A DNA stretch of 64,000 nt. Origin: Sapria himalayana (taxonomy: Eukaryota; Streptophyta; Magnoliopsida; Malpighiales; Rafflesiaceae). The stretch spans positions 1 to 64,000 of the forward strand of contig JAREIK010011398.1 in NCBI GenBank assembly GCA_029783825.1, in the 5' to 3' direction. The position numbers and the translations under genes are program-made. Position 1 is the stretch's first letter, and every line of letters starts with the position of its first letter. Below are positions 1 to 12,500 of the stretch, piece by piece. The notes beneath the pieces were generated by a model, which saw only the letters and a list, made by a program, of their open reading frames with translations, did not search any database and had not been told where the DNA came from.

Positions 1-2420
1 TTAATGATTGAAATATAAAATGGCAGCTGAACAAGATGAAACAGATAACTGTTAAAACAAGAGGGAATAATCTAGTGGTAAAACTGGATTGTCTTAAGCA
101 TTTGATAGAATTGAATGGGACACACTCTGTTTTGTATTGAGAAAGTTGGGCTTCTCTGAATTATGTATAGATTTAATATATAGATGTGTCCACAAGGTAT
201 GGGTAAAAGTTATTGTAAATGGTCAGAAAGGAGATGAATTTAACCGAAAAGGAGTTTAAGACAAGGGGATCCCTTGTCTCCTTTATTATTCGATATTTAT
301 TTAAAATTATTAATTCGTTATTTAAATAAAAGAATGGCAGCGGGCAAGATCATTCCGTTTAGACATCCAATTATACTCCTAGAATAGGTTGTCTAGCATA
401 TGCGGATGACCTTATAATTTTCATAAATGCAACTTCCAGATCGTTGAGGAATCTTATGGATCTTTTGCAAATTTGCGAGAAAGAAAAGGGGCAAGTTGTG
501 AATAAAAAGAAAAGTCAGTTTTGTTATCATCAAAAACATCCGAAAAAGGGCCAAAAAGATTATAAAAATTACTGGATTTATCCAAATAAAGGGGTTTTAA
601 CATATCTAGGCTGCCAATATTTGAGGGTAGACTAAGAGAATTATTAAGATCATTACAAAAAAAATTAAGGAAAATAGCATGTTGGAAGGAGGAGCTACTG
701 GGTTTCGGGGGTAGGATTACTTTAATCTCCCACATTCTCCAAAGCATGATGGTACATATCTTAACAGCTATTCATCCACCTAAGAAATTTATTTAGAAAC
801 TAGAAATGGACATGGCTAACTTTTTATGGGGGGAAAAGAGGGTAAGTTTAAGCTTCACTAGAAAGAACTGGAATGATATATGCTTCATAAAAGAGGAGTA
901 GGTTTGGGCATTATCAGACTATAGTACATGGCCATAGCATGGGACTGCAAAGGATGCTGAAGGTTAAAAGAAGGTGAAAGTATGTGGGCAAAGTTCATGA
1001 GAACTAAATATGAAAGGTCTAGGACTAAGAGTCTAAATAAGGCTTCAAATATTTGGAAATCAATGGAAAAACAAAAAGAAATAGTAGAATCACATTCGAT
1101 ATTGAAAAAAAGCGAATGGAAATGGACACTGAACCCGCAGGGGAATTTTACTTTAAAATCGGTAAAAGAACTAATTAGAAAGAAGAAACCAGCACAAGCA
1201 TTATTAAAATGGGCATGGAAAGAGGAATCCCGAAAAAAATGAGTTCGCTTACATGGATAGTACTTGTTAAAGCTTTACCAGTAGATAGTAATATTCAAAG
1301 AAAATGAATAAAAATGGCATCAAGATGTGACTACTGCCAGGAAGCAGTAGAATCTATCGACCATTATTTTCGGAAGGAATGATAGCAGCAGGAATCTAGA
1401 AAGATAGAGAAATTGAATCAGATAAGTAGCAATCAGGAAGGGTTAATAGAAAAAATTAAAAAATGGGGAACTTACACTTTAAGAAGTCCTGTTAGCAATT
1501 GGCTAACTCAAAATCTCTCGCACATTGTTATATGGAGTCTATAGAAAGCTCGAAACAAGAGTAGATTTGAAGGAATCAAAATGAACTCAGTTGAAATATT
1601 AAAGATATTAGGAACCAAATCAACAATATATCTAATATTAATCCCTTGAAAGTTGAGAATATAGATATGGTTAGAAAACTCAAAAATACATGGTCACTTA
1701 CTATTAATAAGACTAAAACACATAGGGTAAAGAGCATACGTTGGAGTAAGCACCCGGAAGGAAAGATATCCCTTAACACTGATGGTAGCTTTAATAAGGA
1801 TATAGGGACAGCAGGAGGAGGAGGGGCAATAAGAGATTCTCAAGGGAGTATCATTAAAGCATTCACTCTTTCAGGTAAAGGTTCCTCGGTTCTTCACTCA
1901 AAAATTATTGCATTAAAAAAAGGGTTGTATATCTGTAAAGAGATAGTCATTAATAACCTACAAATACATGTAGATTCATTGACTTTAGTTTTTGGTAATT
2001 AAAAAAGTACCATTATGGAAGTATGAGGAGGAGATTGAAATAATAAAAAATCTTGTTAATGAATTAAATGCAAATATTTTACATATTTATAGGGAGGCCA
2101 ATGCACTAGTAGACTGCCTAGATAGAATAGGAATGAGTAAAGGGGATAATGAGTATGTAGAGGGACTATGCTAGAGAAAAACTAAATGGATTGGCAAGAC
2201 TGGATAAACTTTCCTTCCCATACCTAAGAGTGAAAAGGTAGGGAATTTGATCTTGTTAAAGCATAGAATTTAAGAATATCTAGGTGAAAAATTGTAAAAT
2301 CTAATAATGAATTTAATCGTTATGGGGGGGGGGGTATAGTTTGCTATGTGGAGGAATTTCTATCTCCGCATGATATATAAAAAGATTTAAGAGGAAATAG
2401 AAATAAGGACAAGATACAGT
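1..2420 (+). pseudogene. L1-type LINE ORF2 relic (reverse transcriptase, zf-RVT, RNase H)
   Basis: Degenerate non-LTR retrotransposon pol, truncated by the window edge at its 5' side. Reading across frameshifts I see the RT block LRQGDPLSPLLFD (about 256-294), the catalytic AYADD box (396-410), a zf-RVT region with WTLNPQGNFTLKS (about 1126-1164) and CDYCQEAVESIDHYF (about 1328-1372), then an RNase H domain with LNTDGSFN (about 1773-1797) and HIYREANALVD (about 2080-2115). This RT, zf-RVT, RNase H order is typical of plant L1-type LINEs (the proteins often labelled putative ribonuclease H At1g65750). At least four frame changes and several stops make it non-functional. The 3' end is placed where the TCTA array begins. 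I saw no poly(A) tail or target duplication, so the 3' limit is approximate. Confidence 0.85.
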
Positions 2421-2451
2421 AGTGGTCTATTTTGGAATTGGCTCATTGTGT

Positions 2452-3133
2452 TGGTTTGCATTTTGTCTTTATATCTATATTTATATTTTTTATCTATCTA
2501 TTTGTCTGTTTGTCTATATATCTATCTTTTTATCTATTTGATATATCTATAAATTTATCTATTTATCTTTTATATTTATCTATTTATCTTTCGATCTATC
2601 CATCTATCTATCTATCTATATCTATCTATCTATCTATTTATCTATCTGCCCATCAATCTATATGTCTATCAGTCGATCTATTTATCTGTCTACCTATCTA
2701 CCTCTCTATCTATATATTTATATCTATCTATCTGTCTATCAGTCTTTTGGTCTTTTTGTCTATAGTATATTTGTATATTTCTATCTATCTATCTTTCTAT
2801 CTATTTGACTATCTATCTATCAGTCTATTTATATATCTATCTGTCTATCAATCTTTCTACCTATATACCTATCCGCATATTTTCTTATCTTTCTATCTAT
2901 CTATCTATTTGTCTATTTATAAATCTTTCTATAAGTCAATATATATATATATATATCTATTTTTTAACTATCTATCTATCTATATATGTATATATCTATT
3001 TTTTAACTATCTATCTATATATGTACATGTATATCTTTTTATTTATTTATCGATATATCTATCTATCTCTCTATTTATCTATATGTTTATCTGGCTATCT
3101 GGCTATATGTCTATCTTTATATCTATCTATCTG

Positions 3134-3178
<45 letters not shown>

Positions 3179-5361
3179 CTCTCTCTCTCTCTCTCTTTTT
3201 ATCTCTCTATCTGTATATATGTTTATCAAGTTATATGTCTATCTATCTATCTATTCTCTATCTATATTTATCTATCAATATATCTAACTATCAATTAGCC
3301 TATCTATCAATCTTTATATCTGTCTATCTGCCTATCTATCTATCTGTCTATCTATTTTTTTCTATCTGTCTATCTAACTATCTATTTGTATATCTTTATT
3401 TGTGAATTTGACTATCTATCTATCTATCTTTCTATCTATCTATTAGTCTTATCTTTGTCTATCTTTATATTTTCTATCTATCTTTCTGTCTATCTATCTA
3501 TCTATCAATCTAAATAACTAATTATCTGTCTGGTTGTCTGTCTATCTTTCTTTTCGTCTATCTGTCTATCTATCTAACTATTTATCTATCTGTCTGTCTA
3601 TCTATCTATATGTATAGCTGTCTATCTACCTATATGTGTAATTGCCTATATGTCTATCTATCTATATAACTATTTATTTATCTTTCTTTCTTTCTTTATT
3701 TGTATATATGTCTATCTTCCATTGTTTATATCTGCCTATCTGTCTATCTGACTATTTGTCTATCTGCCTATCTATCTTTCTACCTATTTATAAATTTGTA
3801 TACAAGTCTATATGTCGATGTGTCTATTTGTCAATATATCAATTTGTCTAAATATCTATACATCTATCTTTGTATTTCCTATCTCTCTATATGTCTATTG
3901 TCTATCTCTCTATCTGTTTATATGTCAATCTATCTATTTGTCTATATGTATACCTGTCTATCTGTATATCTTTCTATCTTTCTCTATCAATCTTTCTATC
4001 TGTATATCTGTCTATCTATCAATATATATGCCTATCTATCTATATATCTATATGTCTATATGTCTATTTATCTATCTATTTATCTATGTATTTGTCTATA
4101 TTTCTATCTTTTTATCTTTTTATCTATATATCTGTCTATCTGTATATCTATCTATCTGACTATTTATCTATCTCACTATCTCTTTATCTGTCTGTCTATC
4201 TATATGTCTATCTATATGTCTATCTATCCATATGTGATTCTATCTATCTATTTATCTGTCTATCTATTTATCTATCTATATGTCTTTCTCCATATTTGCT
4301 TATCTGCCAATTTGTTTATCTATATATCTATCTTTCTATCTATAGATCTATCTATATGTCTATCTATTTATATATGTATATGTCTTTCTAAATACTAACT
4401 ATTTATATGTCTGTCTGTTTATCTGTCTATATGTTTATTTGTCTATTTGTTAATATATATCTCTATTTATCTATCTAACTATCGATCTATCTATCTATCT
4501 TTCTGTCTATCTATCTATCTGTCTATCTATCTTTCTGTCTATCTCTCTATTTGTCTATCTATTTATCTATCAATTTGTATATCTATATATCTACCTATAT
4601 GCATATCTGTCTATCTATCCATCTATCTCTATTTGTTTATTTATATATCTATCTACCTAACTATCTTTCTTTCTTTCTTTATCTATCTGTTTATCTGTCT
4701 ATCTACCTATATGTCTTCCTGCCTATCTATCTATTTGTATACTATCTATCTGTCTATCTGACTATCTTTATATCTCTCTATTTATATTTTTTTATATATT
4801 TATCTGTATATCTATCTTTTAGTTTATCTGTCTATATATCAATCTACATATCGATCTATATGTATACGTATTCATCTGTCTATTTGTTTATCTATGAATC
4901 TTACTATATGTCGATCTATTTGTCTATCTTTCTACCTATATGTAAATCTGTCTATAAGTCTATATGTTTGTGTTTATCTTTTAATATATCAATCTGTCTA
5001 ACTATCTATCTACATATCTTTCTATATGTCCCTCTCTCTATATGTATATCTGTATATGTGTCTGACTGTCTATATGTATATTTGACTTACTGTCTATCTG
5101 CCTATTTTTCTTTGTATATATCAGTCTATCTGTCTATCTATCTATATGTCTATCTTTCTATTTATCTATCTATCTTTCTATCTATCTATCTATCTATATG
5201 TGTATTACTATATTTTCTATTTGTTTATCTATATATCTGTCCTTATGTATATCTATCTAATAGTCAATTTGTTTATCTCTCTATCTATCATATGTCTATT
5301 TGTCTATTTGATTATGTCACAATCTATCTATCTATCTGTCTATCTATATATCTATCTGTCT
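2452..5361. repeat. Degenerate (TCTA)n tetranucleotide array, block I
   Basis: About 2.9 kb of imperfect TCTA/CTAT repeat on the plus strand with frequent CTGT, CTTT and ATAT variants, plus a short pure TA then TC stretch (about 3136-3195). Because four times three is twelve, every plus-strand frame translates as repeating Tyr-Leu-Ser-Ile without stops, which explains several long but meaningless reading frames here. Variants recur at long range: a landmark near 3777 (ctacctatttataaattt) recurs in altered form near 4931, so parts of the block look segmentally duplicated. The right edge abuts the left end of CACTA-1. Confidence 0.95.
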
Positions 5362-5364
5362 ACA

Positions 5365-5835
5365 TTAAAAGAAAAATTTCAAATAGCTAGAGACAATTCC
5401 CTACCTAAATGGTCATTTTTTGTCGCTAAAAGGGATATACCGACGAATTAATGATGAATCATTTCTCTATCTAAAGTGATGGTCGCTAAAATTTAGCGGG
5501 GGAGATTGTTCATAGCAACAATTTTAGTGACGAAAAAAATCTCTACCTAAAAAAATTATTTTTCCTAGCTAAATTAGCAAGCTAAATAAGATTTTTCATC
5601 ACTAAACGGATATAACGTCGGAAGATTTCCTAAGCTAAAGTGCTTGTCACTAATTATTAGCGACATAAAAATCATTGCTAAAATAAAAAATATCCCTTCC
5701 TAATTTAGCAAGGGATTTTTCCCTTGCTAAATTAACTAGGGAATTTTCCCTAGCCAATTTATGCAAGGGAATCTTCACCAGCAAATTTAGCTGGGGAAAA
5801 TTTGCTAAAATAGCTAGGGAATTTCCCTACCTATT
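5365..5835. repeat. Left subterminal repeat region of CACTA-1
   Basis: Clustered copies, in both orientations, of short motifs such as TAGCTAGGGA, TCGCTAAA and CCCTAGCTAAAT. The same arrangement occurs at the left end of CACTA-2 (20197-20700), and the two can be followed side by side (for example atagcgacgaatta against ataccgacgaatta), which shows common family membership. In En/Spm such subterminal repeats are TNPA-binding sites; that role is inferred here. Confidence 0.85.
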
Positions 5836-6480
5836 TTAATTTCAAATCTATTTCAGAAATTGTTTAATTAAATTTTTTTTAAATAAATAATTTATATTTT
5901 TATATCAAATTGAATAAAAAAGAAAATATAAATGATAATTTATAATAAGCAAAAAATAAAATCATTTAATATCTTATTATAATTCAATATTTTACATTAT
6001 TTAACAAAAAAATAACAAATTTTATTACATCTATTCATCAATATATCTACTGATAGTGTATAAAGTATAATCTATCCATTCATTGACATTGTTTTCTCTC
6101 CCTCTACTCCTTCGATCACCAATTTTTTGCTACGACAATGCTGTCTAATTCACGGAACATCTTGTCTAGTGAAAAATCTCATCACTTATACAAGCTTTGT
6201 ATGGGGAACAATGTGGTACCATATCTGTATGAAATTTAAACCACCCAATCAAATCAAATAAATAAAAAAACTATGTTTTGATAAATATATATTGCTATAG
6301 TAAATATTGTACATATATACTAGCATTTCACTCGTACATATATTACTATAGTATATGTACATATAAACTGTAGTATTATGCTTACATATATATTGAGTAC
6401 ATATATACTCAGTATATATGTACATAAAATACTATAGTATTATATGTGCATATATACTAGCTATATACGTAAGTATATAC
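5836..6480. other. Family-conserved left internal region of CACTA-1
   Basis: AT-rich non-coding sequence matching 20701-21320 of CACTA-2 closely enough to align by eye (for example tgtctagtgaaaaatctcatca in altered context in both). From about 6300 there is a run of overlapping short palindromes built on TATATGTACATATA. No coding potential recognised. Conservation between the two elements suggests a cis function such as termination or transposase binding on the minus-strand transcript, but this is inference. Confidence 0.65.
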
Positions 6481-7045
6481 TGCATTTGTTTCTGTTGTTG
6501 CTGCTCCCGCTATGACGGGGACTCCTATCATTGCCACTACCGCAAATGCTTACTACCACTACTGCCAGTGTTGGCGCTGCTACCGGTGCTATTGCTGCTC
6601 CTACTTCTGCCACTGCTCCTATAGCTACCCTTACTATAGGTGCTGCCCGTGATTGCCACTATTGCCACTTTTATCGTCGCTGACTTCGCTGCCGCCTCCG
6701 TTGTGCCACCACTGCCACTAAACCAGCCATTGTCGTCGCTACCTCCACTTCCGTTGATGCCGCCGTTGACGCTGCCACTATCACGGCTGCCGCCACCAAG
6801 CCGCCGCTGCTACTACGGGTGTTGTCACTGCAAGCCTCTACCGCCACCACAACCACTACCACCACTATCACGTATGCCACTACTTCTGATGCTTTTTGTA
6901 CTACCATAGTTTCCGCTGATGCTGCCTCTGCCACCACTACCATCGTCACCGCTGCCACTGCCCCCTGCAGCCGCCACCGCTATCGCTGTTGCTACAACTA
7001 CTGCTATCGCCACCATCGCTACCACTGCTGCTGTCGCTGCCACTA
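6481..7045. repeat. GC-rich imperfect triplet tract (CTN/CCN/GCC)
   Basis: About 560 bases of imperfect trinucleotide repeat, mostly CTG, CTA, CCA, CAC, GCC and ACT units, standing out sharply from its AT-rich surroundings. It is open in several frames on both strands and so yields artificial Leu/Pro/Ala/Val-rich translations. CACTA-2 has the same kind of tract at the equivalent place (about 21318-21390) but only about 70 bases long, so its length differs greatly between family members. Confidence 0.85.
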
Positions 7046-7559
7046 CTGAAAATAGGCTTTTACATACCTATAATAGGCTACAACTTTACCCCAAAAATAT
7101 CGGAGACACAAAAACATAATCACAGATATATGATAACATTTATTATATACATGAACAAATACAAAGTAAGGTTGATTGTCATACAGTTTCAACAAAAATC
7201 CAAAAGATATCTAGTAATTATGTTTAGAGAGAAAGATAGTGCAAAAATAAAATGTTTTAAGAATAATAAAGATAAGATAAGTTAGCCCCCCTTTAGCTAA
7301 AGCTAAAATTGGTAAATATGAGCCTCATGCATTGGAAGGACCGTGGTAATGTCAGAATGCTTTGAATCAGAATTTTTTCATGTGTCTCGCATAATGTGTC
7401 CTGCAAAGATTTATAATTAGGTTAATCGAAAAAAACAAAGAACAAAACCAGAATAAAAAATTGAAACCTACAAAAAATATCATAATTATTTGCTACACAT
7501 AGACAAAAATAAATAACATTTCAAAATTAATTCTCATATGAAATCATCCTCATAATTTG

Positions 7560-9470
7560 TAGGGAATGCTAGCCTCTCCTACGAGGTTTTGTGGTTGAAT
7601 CTCGAAATGTTATCTGTTATGCCAATGCCGCTACTATGACTCATATAGGACATCTACTATTGCATTACATTCTTAATTTCTTTCATCTCGTCGTCATTTC
7701 TTTAATTTCTTGTATTTCTTCCATCAAATTAGTATACTGCTCATCCTTCTGTTCTTTAATTTCAGATATTTCTTCTTTCAAATGAGATAACTACTCATCC
7801 TTCTTTTTTATTTCAGTCTTCATAACTACAATATGTTCATTTATTTTTAGTGCTTGTTGTTCACCACCTCATCCATCATTGCTGAAATAGATGAATTAGA
7901 AGCATGACTGCTACAACAAAATGCCACTCCCTTAAAGCCGATTCCGTACACTCGCTACTTCTTTCGATTTCTTATTGTCTCCAAATAAATAGGATTATAG
8001 TCAAATGATTAAAGACCCATAGAACCCTCAACTGTTGATGAGCAACTGTCACACATTCTTCCATTAGGTCCTAATATAAATAGAGAAAAAAACTATTATA
8101 GATATATAAAATATAAAATAAATATTTTGCATTCCAAACAATTTTCATAATTTACTTAGTTTTATAAAATCTAATTAATATAACAAATTCTTAAAGCAAT
8201 TATCTAAGACTTGTTGTCAACATACTGACCATCCACTTTTTTCACATGGATCTTCATGAAAATCTCATAAAAATTTGGATATCGACCCAATTCTCTAGCC
8301 TAGAATATGTTTTTATTAAGTCATAAAAAAGAAATGATCAAAAAATTTAAAAACATTAATAAAACCATGCAGAGATTTGATTAATTGGACTTTAGGATAA
8401 CCACTAAATATATAAATGTTTAGAAATTTAAAATTGTATAAAATCTTGTGCGTGCTCAATGCTCGACTTTTACCCTCCTGTAAGTCCATAGATTTTGAAT
8501 AGTCCAACTACCTCACTTCGTCGATTTTTGCTGGTAAAATCTGATTTTTTTTCACATCTGGCTCCTGCCAATAATTAAGCCACTCGGGCCAGTCATCCTC
8601 GGATATAAAATGAAGCCTTTCTTTCATATTCTTCAATTTATGGACAAATCAGAATATTGTTGAGTAGCTTTGATCTTTCATAATGACTTTATCTTTTAAT
8701 CAAATTTGGGTGCCCATGTGAACTGATTCTATATAAAGAAAAATCACAAAAGAATTTATATTAACAACAAGACTATAATTATTTACTGCTTGAATAATAA
8801 CCAACATAATAGTTAAGTAATTAGATAATTATTTTTAAATGCTTTTGTTTTATTATTTTTACTTGAAAATTATTAAAATATGACTCTTTTGTCGATTCAG
8901 AAACTTTCTTCCAGGAGAATGCTTTAGAATCATCCATTTTATTGAAAGACTTTGTAATTATATTCAAACACATGTGAGATAGAATAAAACTGTATGAATA
9001 AATATAAAATTAAAAACAAGTAAATCATAATAATAAAAAAACAACTAATAGTAACATTTACATATTTTTTTCAAGTCATTTTTATATATTTGTTTTACCT
9101 CTCATCTACAATCTCAATTTCAAGTCATCTACAATCTCAACATTTGATAATGTCGTTGGTTTTGTAAATGGATGAACTATCGGTGTAAAATATGGTATAG
9201 AAGATAGAGATGGATCAAAAGTGTTTGCAGAAAGCACAATGGATGGTGTGCTTACATGTGATAAAGGTGATAGTAGGGTCTCAATGATAGTGATGGTGAT
9301 AGAAATGAAGATGGTGATTGTGATGTTTATGTATGGATATTGTGGCTATGAGATAGTACTGATTCTGCAACATGATGTAACATACTAGATGAATTTGGTT
9401 CATTTATGTGTCCACATCCACCTCCACCATGGCCAACTACTTTAGGCACCATCTACTGTACAAAAGAAAA
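7560..9470 (-). pseudogene. CACTA-1 second gene: TNPA / Transposase_24-like protein, decayed
   Basis: Second gene of the CACTA element, downstream of the transposase on the same strand. Pieces seen in order on the minus strand: a start-like segment MVPKVVGHGGGG (near 9450); DDSKAFSWKKVSES (about 8940-8900); KERLHFISEDDWPEWLNYW (about 8620-8565); ELGRYPNFYEIFMK followed by VDGQYVDNKS (about 8295-8205), which is the characteristic block of the plant Transposase_24 (Ptta/En/Spm) family; and a Glu/Lys-rich coiled coil with EEISEIKEQKDEQY (about 7780-7715). Stops and AT-rich gaps separate them. Some gaps are probably introns, but in-frame stops inside the coiled coil show decay. In En/Spm the TNPA-type protein binds subterminal repeats and cooperates with TNP2. 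Boundaries are approximate. Confidence 0.7.
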
Positions 9471-9599
9471 CATAGAATAAATAATAGAGATATTATGAAC
9501 AAGCATGCATTTTTTGAAAAAAACACACTGATAGATTTCAACAAAATATAAATAGTCTTTGATAGTTTAATATTATAATAAAATTATAATAATTTAATT

Positions 9600-12500
9600 A
9601 TCGGCATTACTATCATCCTCCAATAGATCTTCTGATATTTCGTCTGATTCCGATAGAAGTTCGAACTCATTTTCAGATAGAAATTGATCATCTTCAATTA
9701 CTATTATGCAACCATTTGAGTCACATAAATTTTTTGGATCTTCATCTAATTTACAGACTCAATATTATTTATGTCATCTTCCTAGAATGCCAGTGCAATA
9801 TCTAAGTCTGCATTTCTTTGTTGTGATGTTGGTACTTCAAATTTTGATCAAGCTTTAATTTTGCAAATCGCCCACCAATCTCTGTTATCACGAGATAAAC
9901 TCAGACATGAACAATAATATTTCTGAGCTGCTTGAACTGCCATAATAAATGGCTCATATCGATTATATCTGTGTTTAGGGTTAACATCCACTATCTTATA
10001 ATCCGAATGAATCATTGTGCCCACATTTCGTGTAGGATCAAACCACTCGCACTTAAATAATACAATCATGTTATTTTTGAATCCATGATACTCCAACTCA
10101 ATAACTTCTTTTAGTTGACTATAATAATCAATCTAATCTGTAGTATAACCTGAGTCATTAATGAATACACCACTATTTAGTGTTGTTTTAGAAGAACTGT
10201 GTCCGAATGTGTAAAATTTATATTCATTAATAAAATACACAGGATAGGTTGACACATATCTAAACGAGCTTTTACTTAGATTTTGAATGAAAATATTTGA
10301 ATCTCTGTTTGAAGGATCAATTGCCTGTGACATAAATTAAAAAAATGATATTAACAAATAAATGATACTGATAAATTAAATAATTCAAAAATTTAAAACT
10401 TAATAATTCTCACATAATTTTTTAACCAATTCACAAATTCAGTTTCCAGCATATAATCGATATCATTGCTTGAAATTACAGGTAGATGGTGTCAACCGGG
10501 CCGTGCTAGCCTAGTCCGGCACGAGGCACGGCATGATTGGCATGGGCCGACCCAGCACGGGAATTTCTCGTGCCCAGGCTCGTGCCTTGCCCGACCACTA
10601 CACGATCATGTCGTGCCGTGCTGAGGCCAACCTAGACTCGTGTCATGCTTGGCCCGGTACGGTACTGTGGCCATTTGGCACGGTACCTTGGCACGATCCA
10701 AGAAACTGAATTTTTTAAAAAAAATTAGGGTTGCGGGTGCACCGAAACTTTAATTTTTTTAAATTAGGGTTTTTACGCACCAAAACCCTAATTTTTTTAA
10801 AATTAGGGTTTTGGGCATGCCGAAACCTAATTTTTTTAAATTAGGTGTTCGGCGCGATGGCACGTAGTTGAACCCCTAATTTTTTTTATATTAGAGGTTC
10901 GGCCCGACTGGGCTGAACCCAGCGGATTCGTTACGCTGGCCAATGCCAGGCTGACCTCCAGAGAACCGTGCTGGACCAGGCACAACATGATACAGTAACC
11001 GTGTCGTGCCTAACTCGGCACGAAAACATGGCCGGCCCGTCACGTCCCGATTGACATCTATAATTACTGGTTGCCTATATTTTAACTATTCAACATAAAT
11101 AATGCACAAATATAAAAGAGAGAAAAATATGTATATCAATTTTTAATAATTCTTATTAATGATAAAATTAAACAATGATTAAACCTACAACCATTTTGGG
11201 TATACATATTCAATATATGGTGCACCTTTTTCATAAGTAAGTAAAACGTAGCTACCGGTTGCTATGTACTCTTCATATGTCATATATCTTTTCATTGCAC
11301 TTCCAAATGCTCTTCTAGGGTACTTGAAGATAGATGGTTTGTCTACAGAATCATCTTCTACCATCACATGACATTCATAATTCCATGGCACATTTCTATT
11401 CTTTGTATTGATATGATCCTCAAAAAAATAAGAACAAAATGATGATGCTTCTTCTACTAAATATGCATTGCAAATTGAACCTTCAGATTTTTCCTTGTTT
11501 CTAACATTCAATTTCAACTTACGGAGACACCTACAACAACAATGTTAGGTTTCAATTAGATTAATTTACAATATTACTTAAAGTAAGAAATAATAAAACA
11601 CAAAAAATTATATGTATTTATCTCTCAAAAGGATACATCCTTCTGAATTACACTTGCCCTGCAATCCTTGCTTCATATGCCAAATGGAGGGGCAAATGCT
11701 ACATTGAGTCAAAAAAATTGGTGGGAATATCCATTCAAGCTTACAAATAATAAGTGGAATGTCATTCTCTAGCCTTTCCATGTCATCTATTTTGATTGTG
11801 GTTGCAGTTATCTATTTTAAAAAGAAACTAAGTTCTCCAAGGACCTTCCAAACACTTACTCGAAGCAATTCACGGAATGCAATTGGTATTAAATACTGCA
11901 TGAATACATGATAGTCATGACTTTTCATTCCAAATAACTTAAGATTCTTCATATCCATGCACCTACCCATATTTGACACATATCCATCAAAGAATTTCAA
12001 AGTTTTCACCCATTCACATAATATCTTTCTTGCCTTCATATCAAGTGTTACCAAGCTTTAGGGAATTTTTGTATTTCCTTATTCAGTTTCAAATCAGGAT
12101 GTCGATAGTAATCATTCAGCTCTTGTCTTGATTTTAAATTATCTTTTATTTTTCCATCTACATTAAGGATAGTGTTGAAAATATTATCAAAAATATTTTT
12201 TTCAATATGCATTACATCTAAGTTATGACGAATTAAATTGGACTTCCAATAGGGCAAGTCCCAAAATATACTACGTTTCCTCCAACCAAATAATTTTCCT
12301 ATTGGTCCATTACTTTCATTAGCTTCCTTTTTCGTTACATTCTTCAAATCCAAACTCTGAATCTCTATCATAATATCATTTCCTGAATGAACTACTGGTG
12401 CAACTATCATCATAGTTTTATTTTTTGAAATGCAATTCTATTTCTTCGAAATGGATGATTTGTATGTAGAAACTTACGATGGTTATCAAACCATGCCTGT

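Noticed and set aside
2432..5451. Several overlapping plus-strand reading frames of 100-290 codons rich in Tyr, Leu, Ser and Ile
   Set aside because: They are translations of the TCTA repeat, which has no stop in any plus frame. No gene features.
6418..7285. Overlapping frames on both strands in the triplet tract, Ala/Val/Leu/Pro-rich
   Set aside because: Open on both strands because of triplet composition; no domain, and not conserved in CACTA-2.
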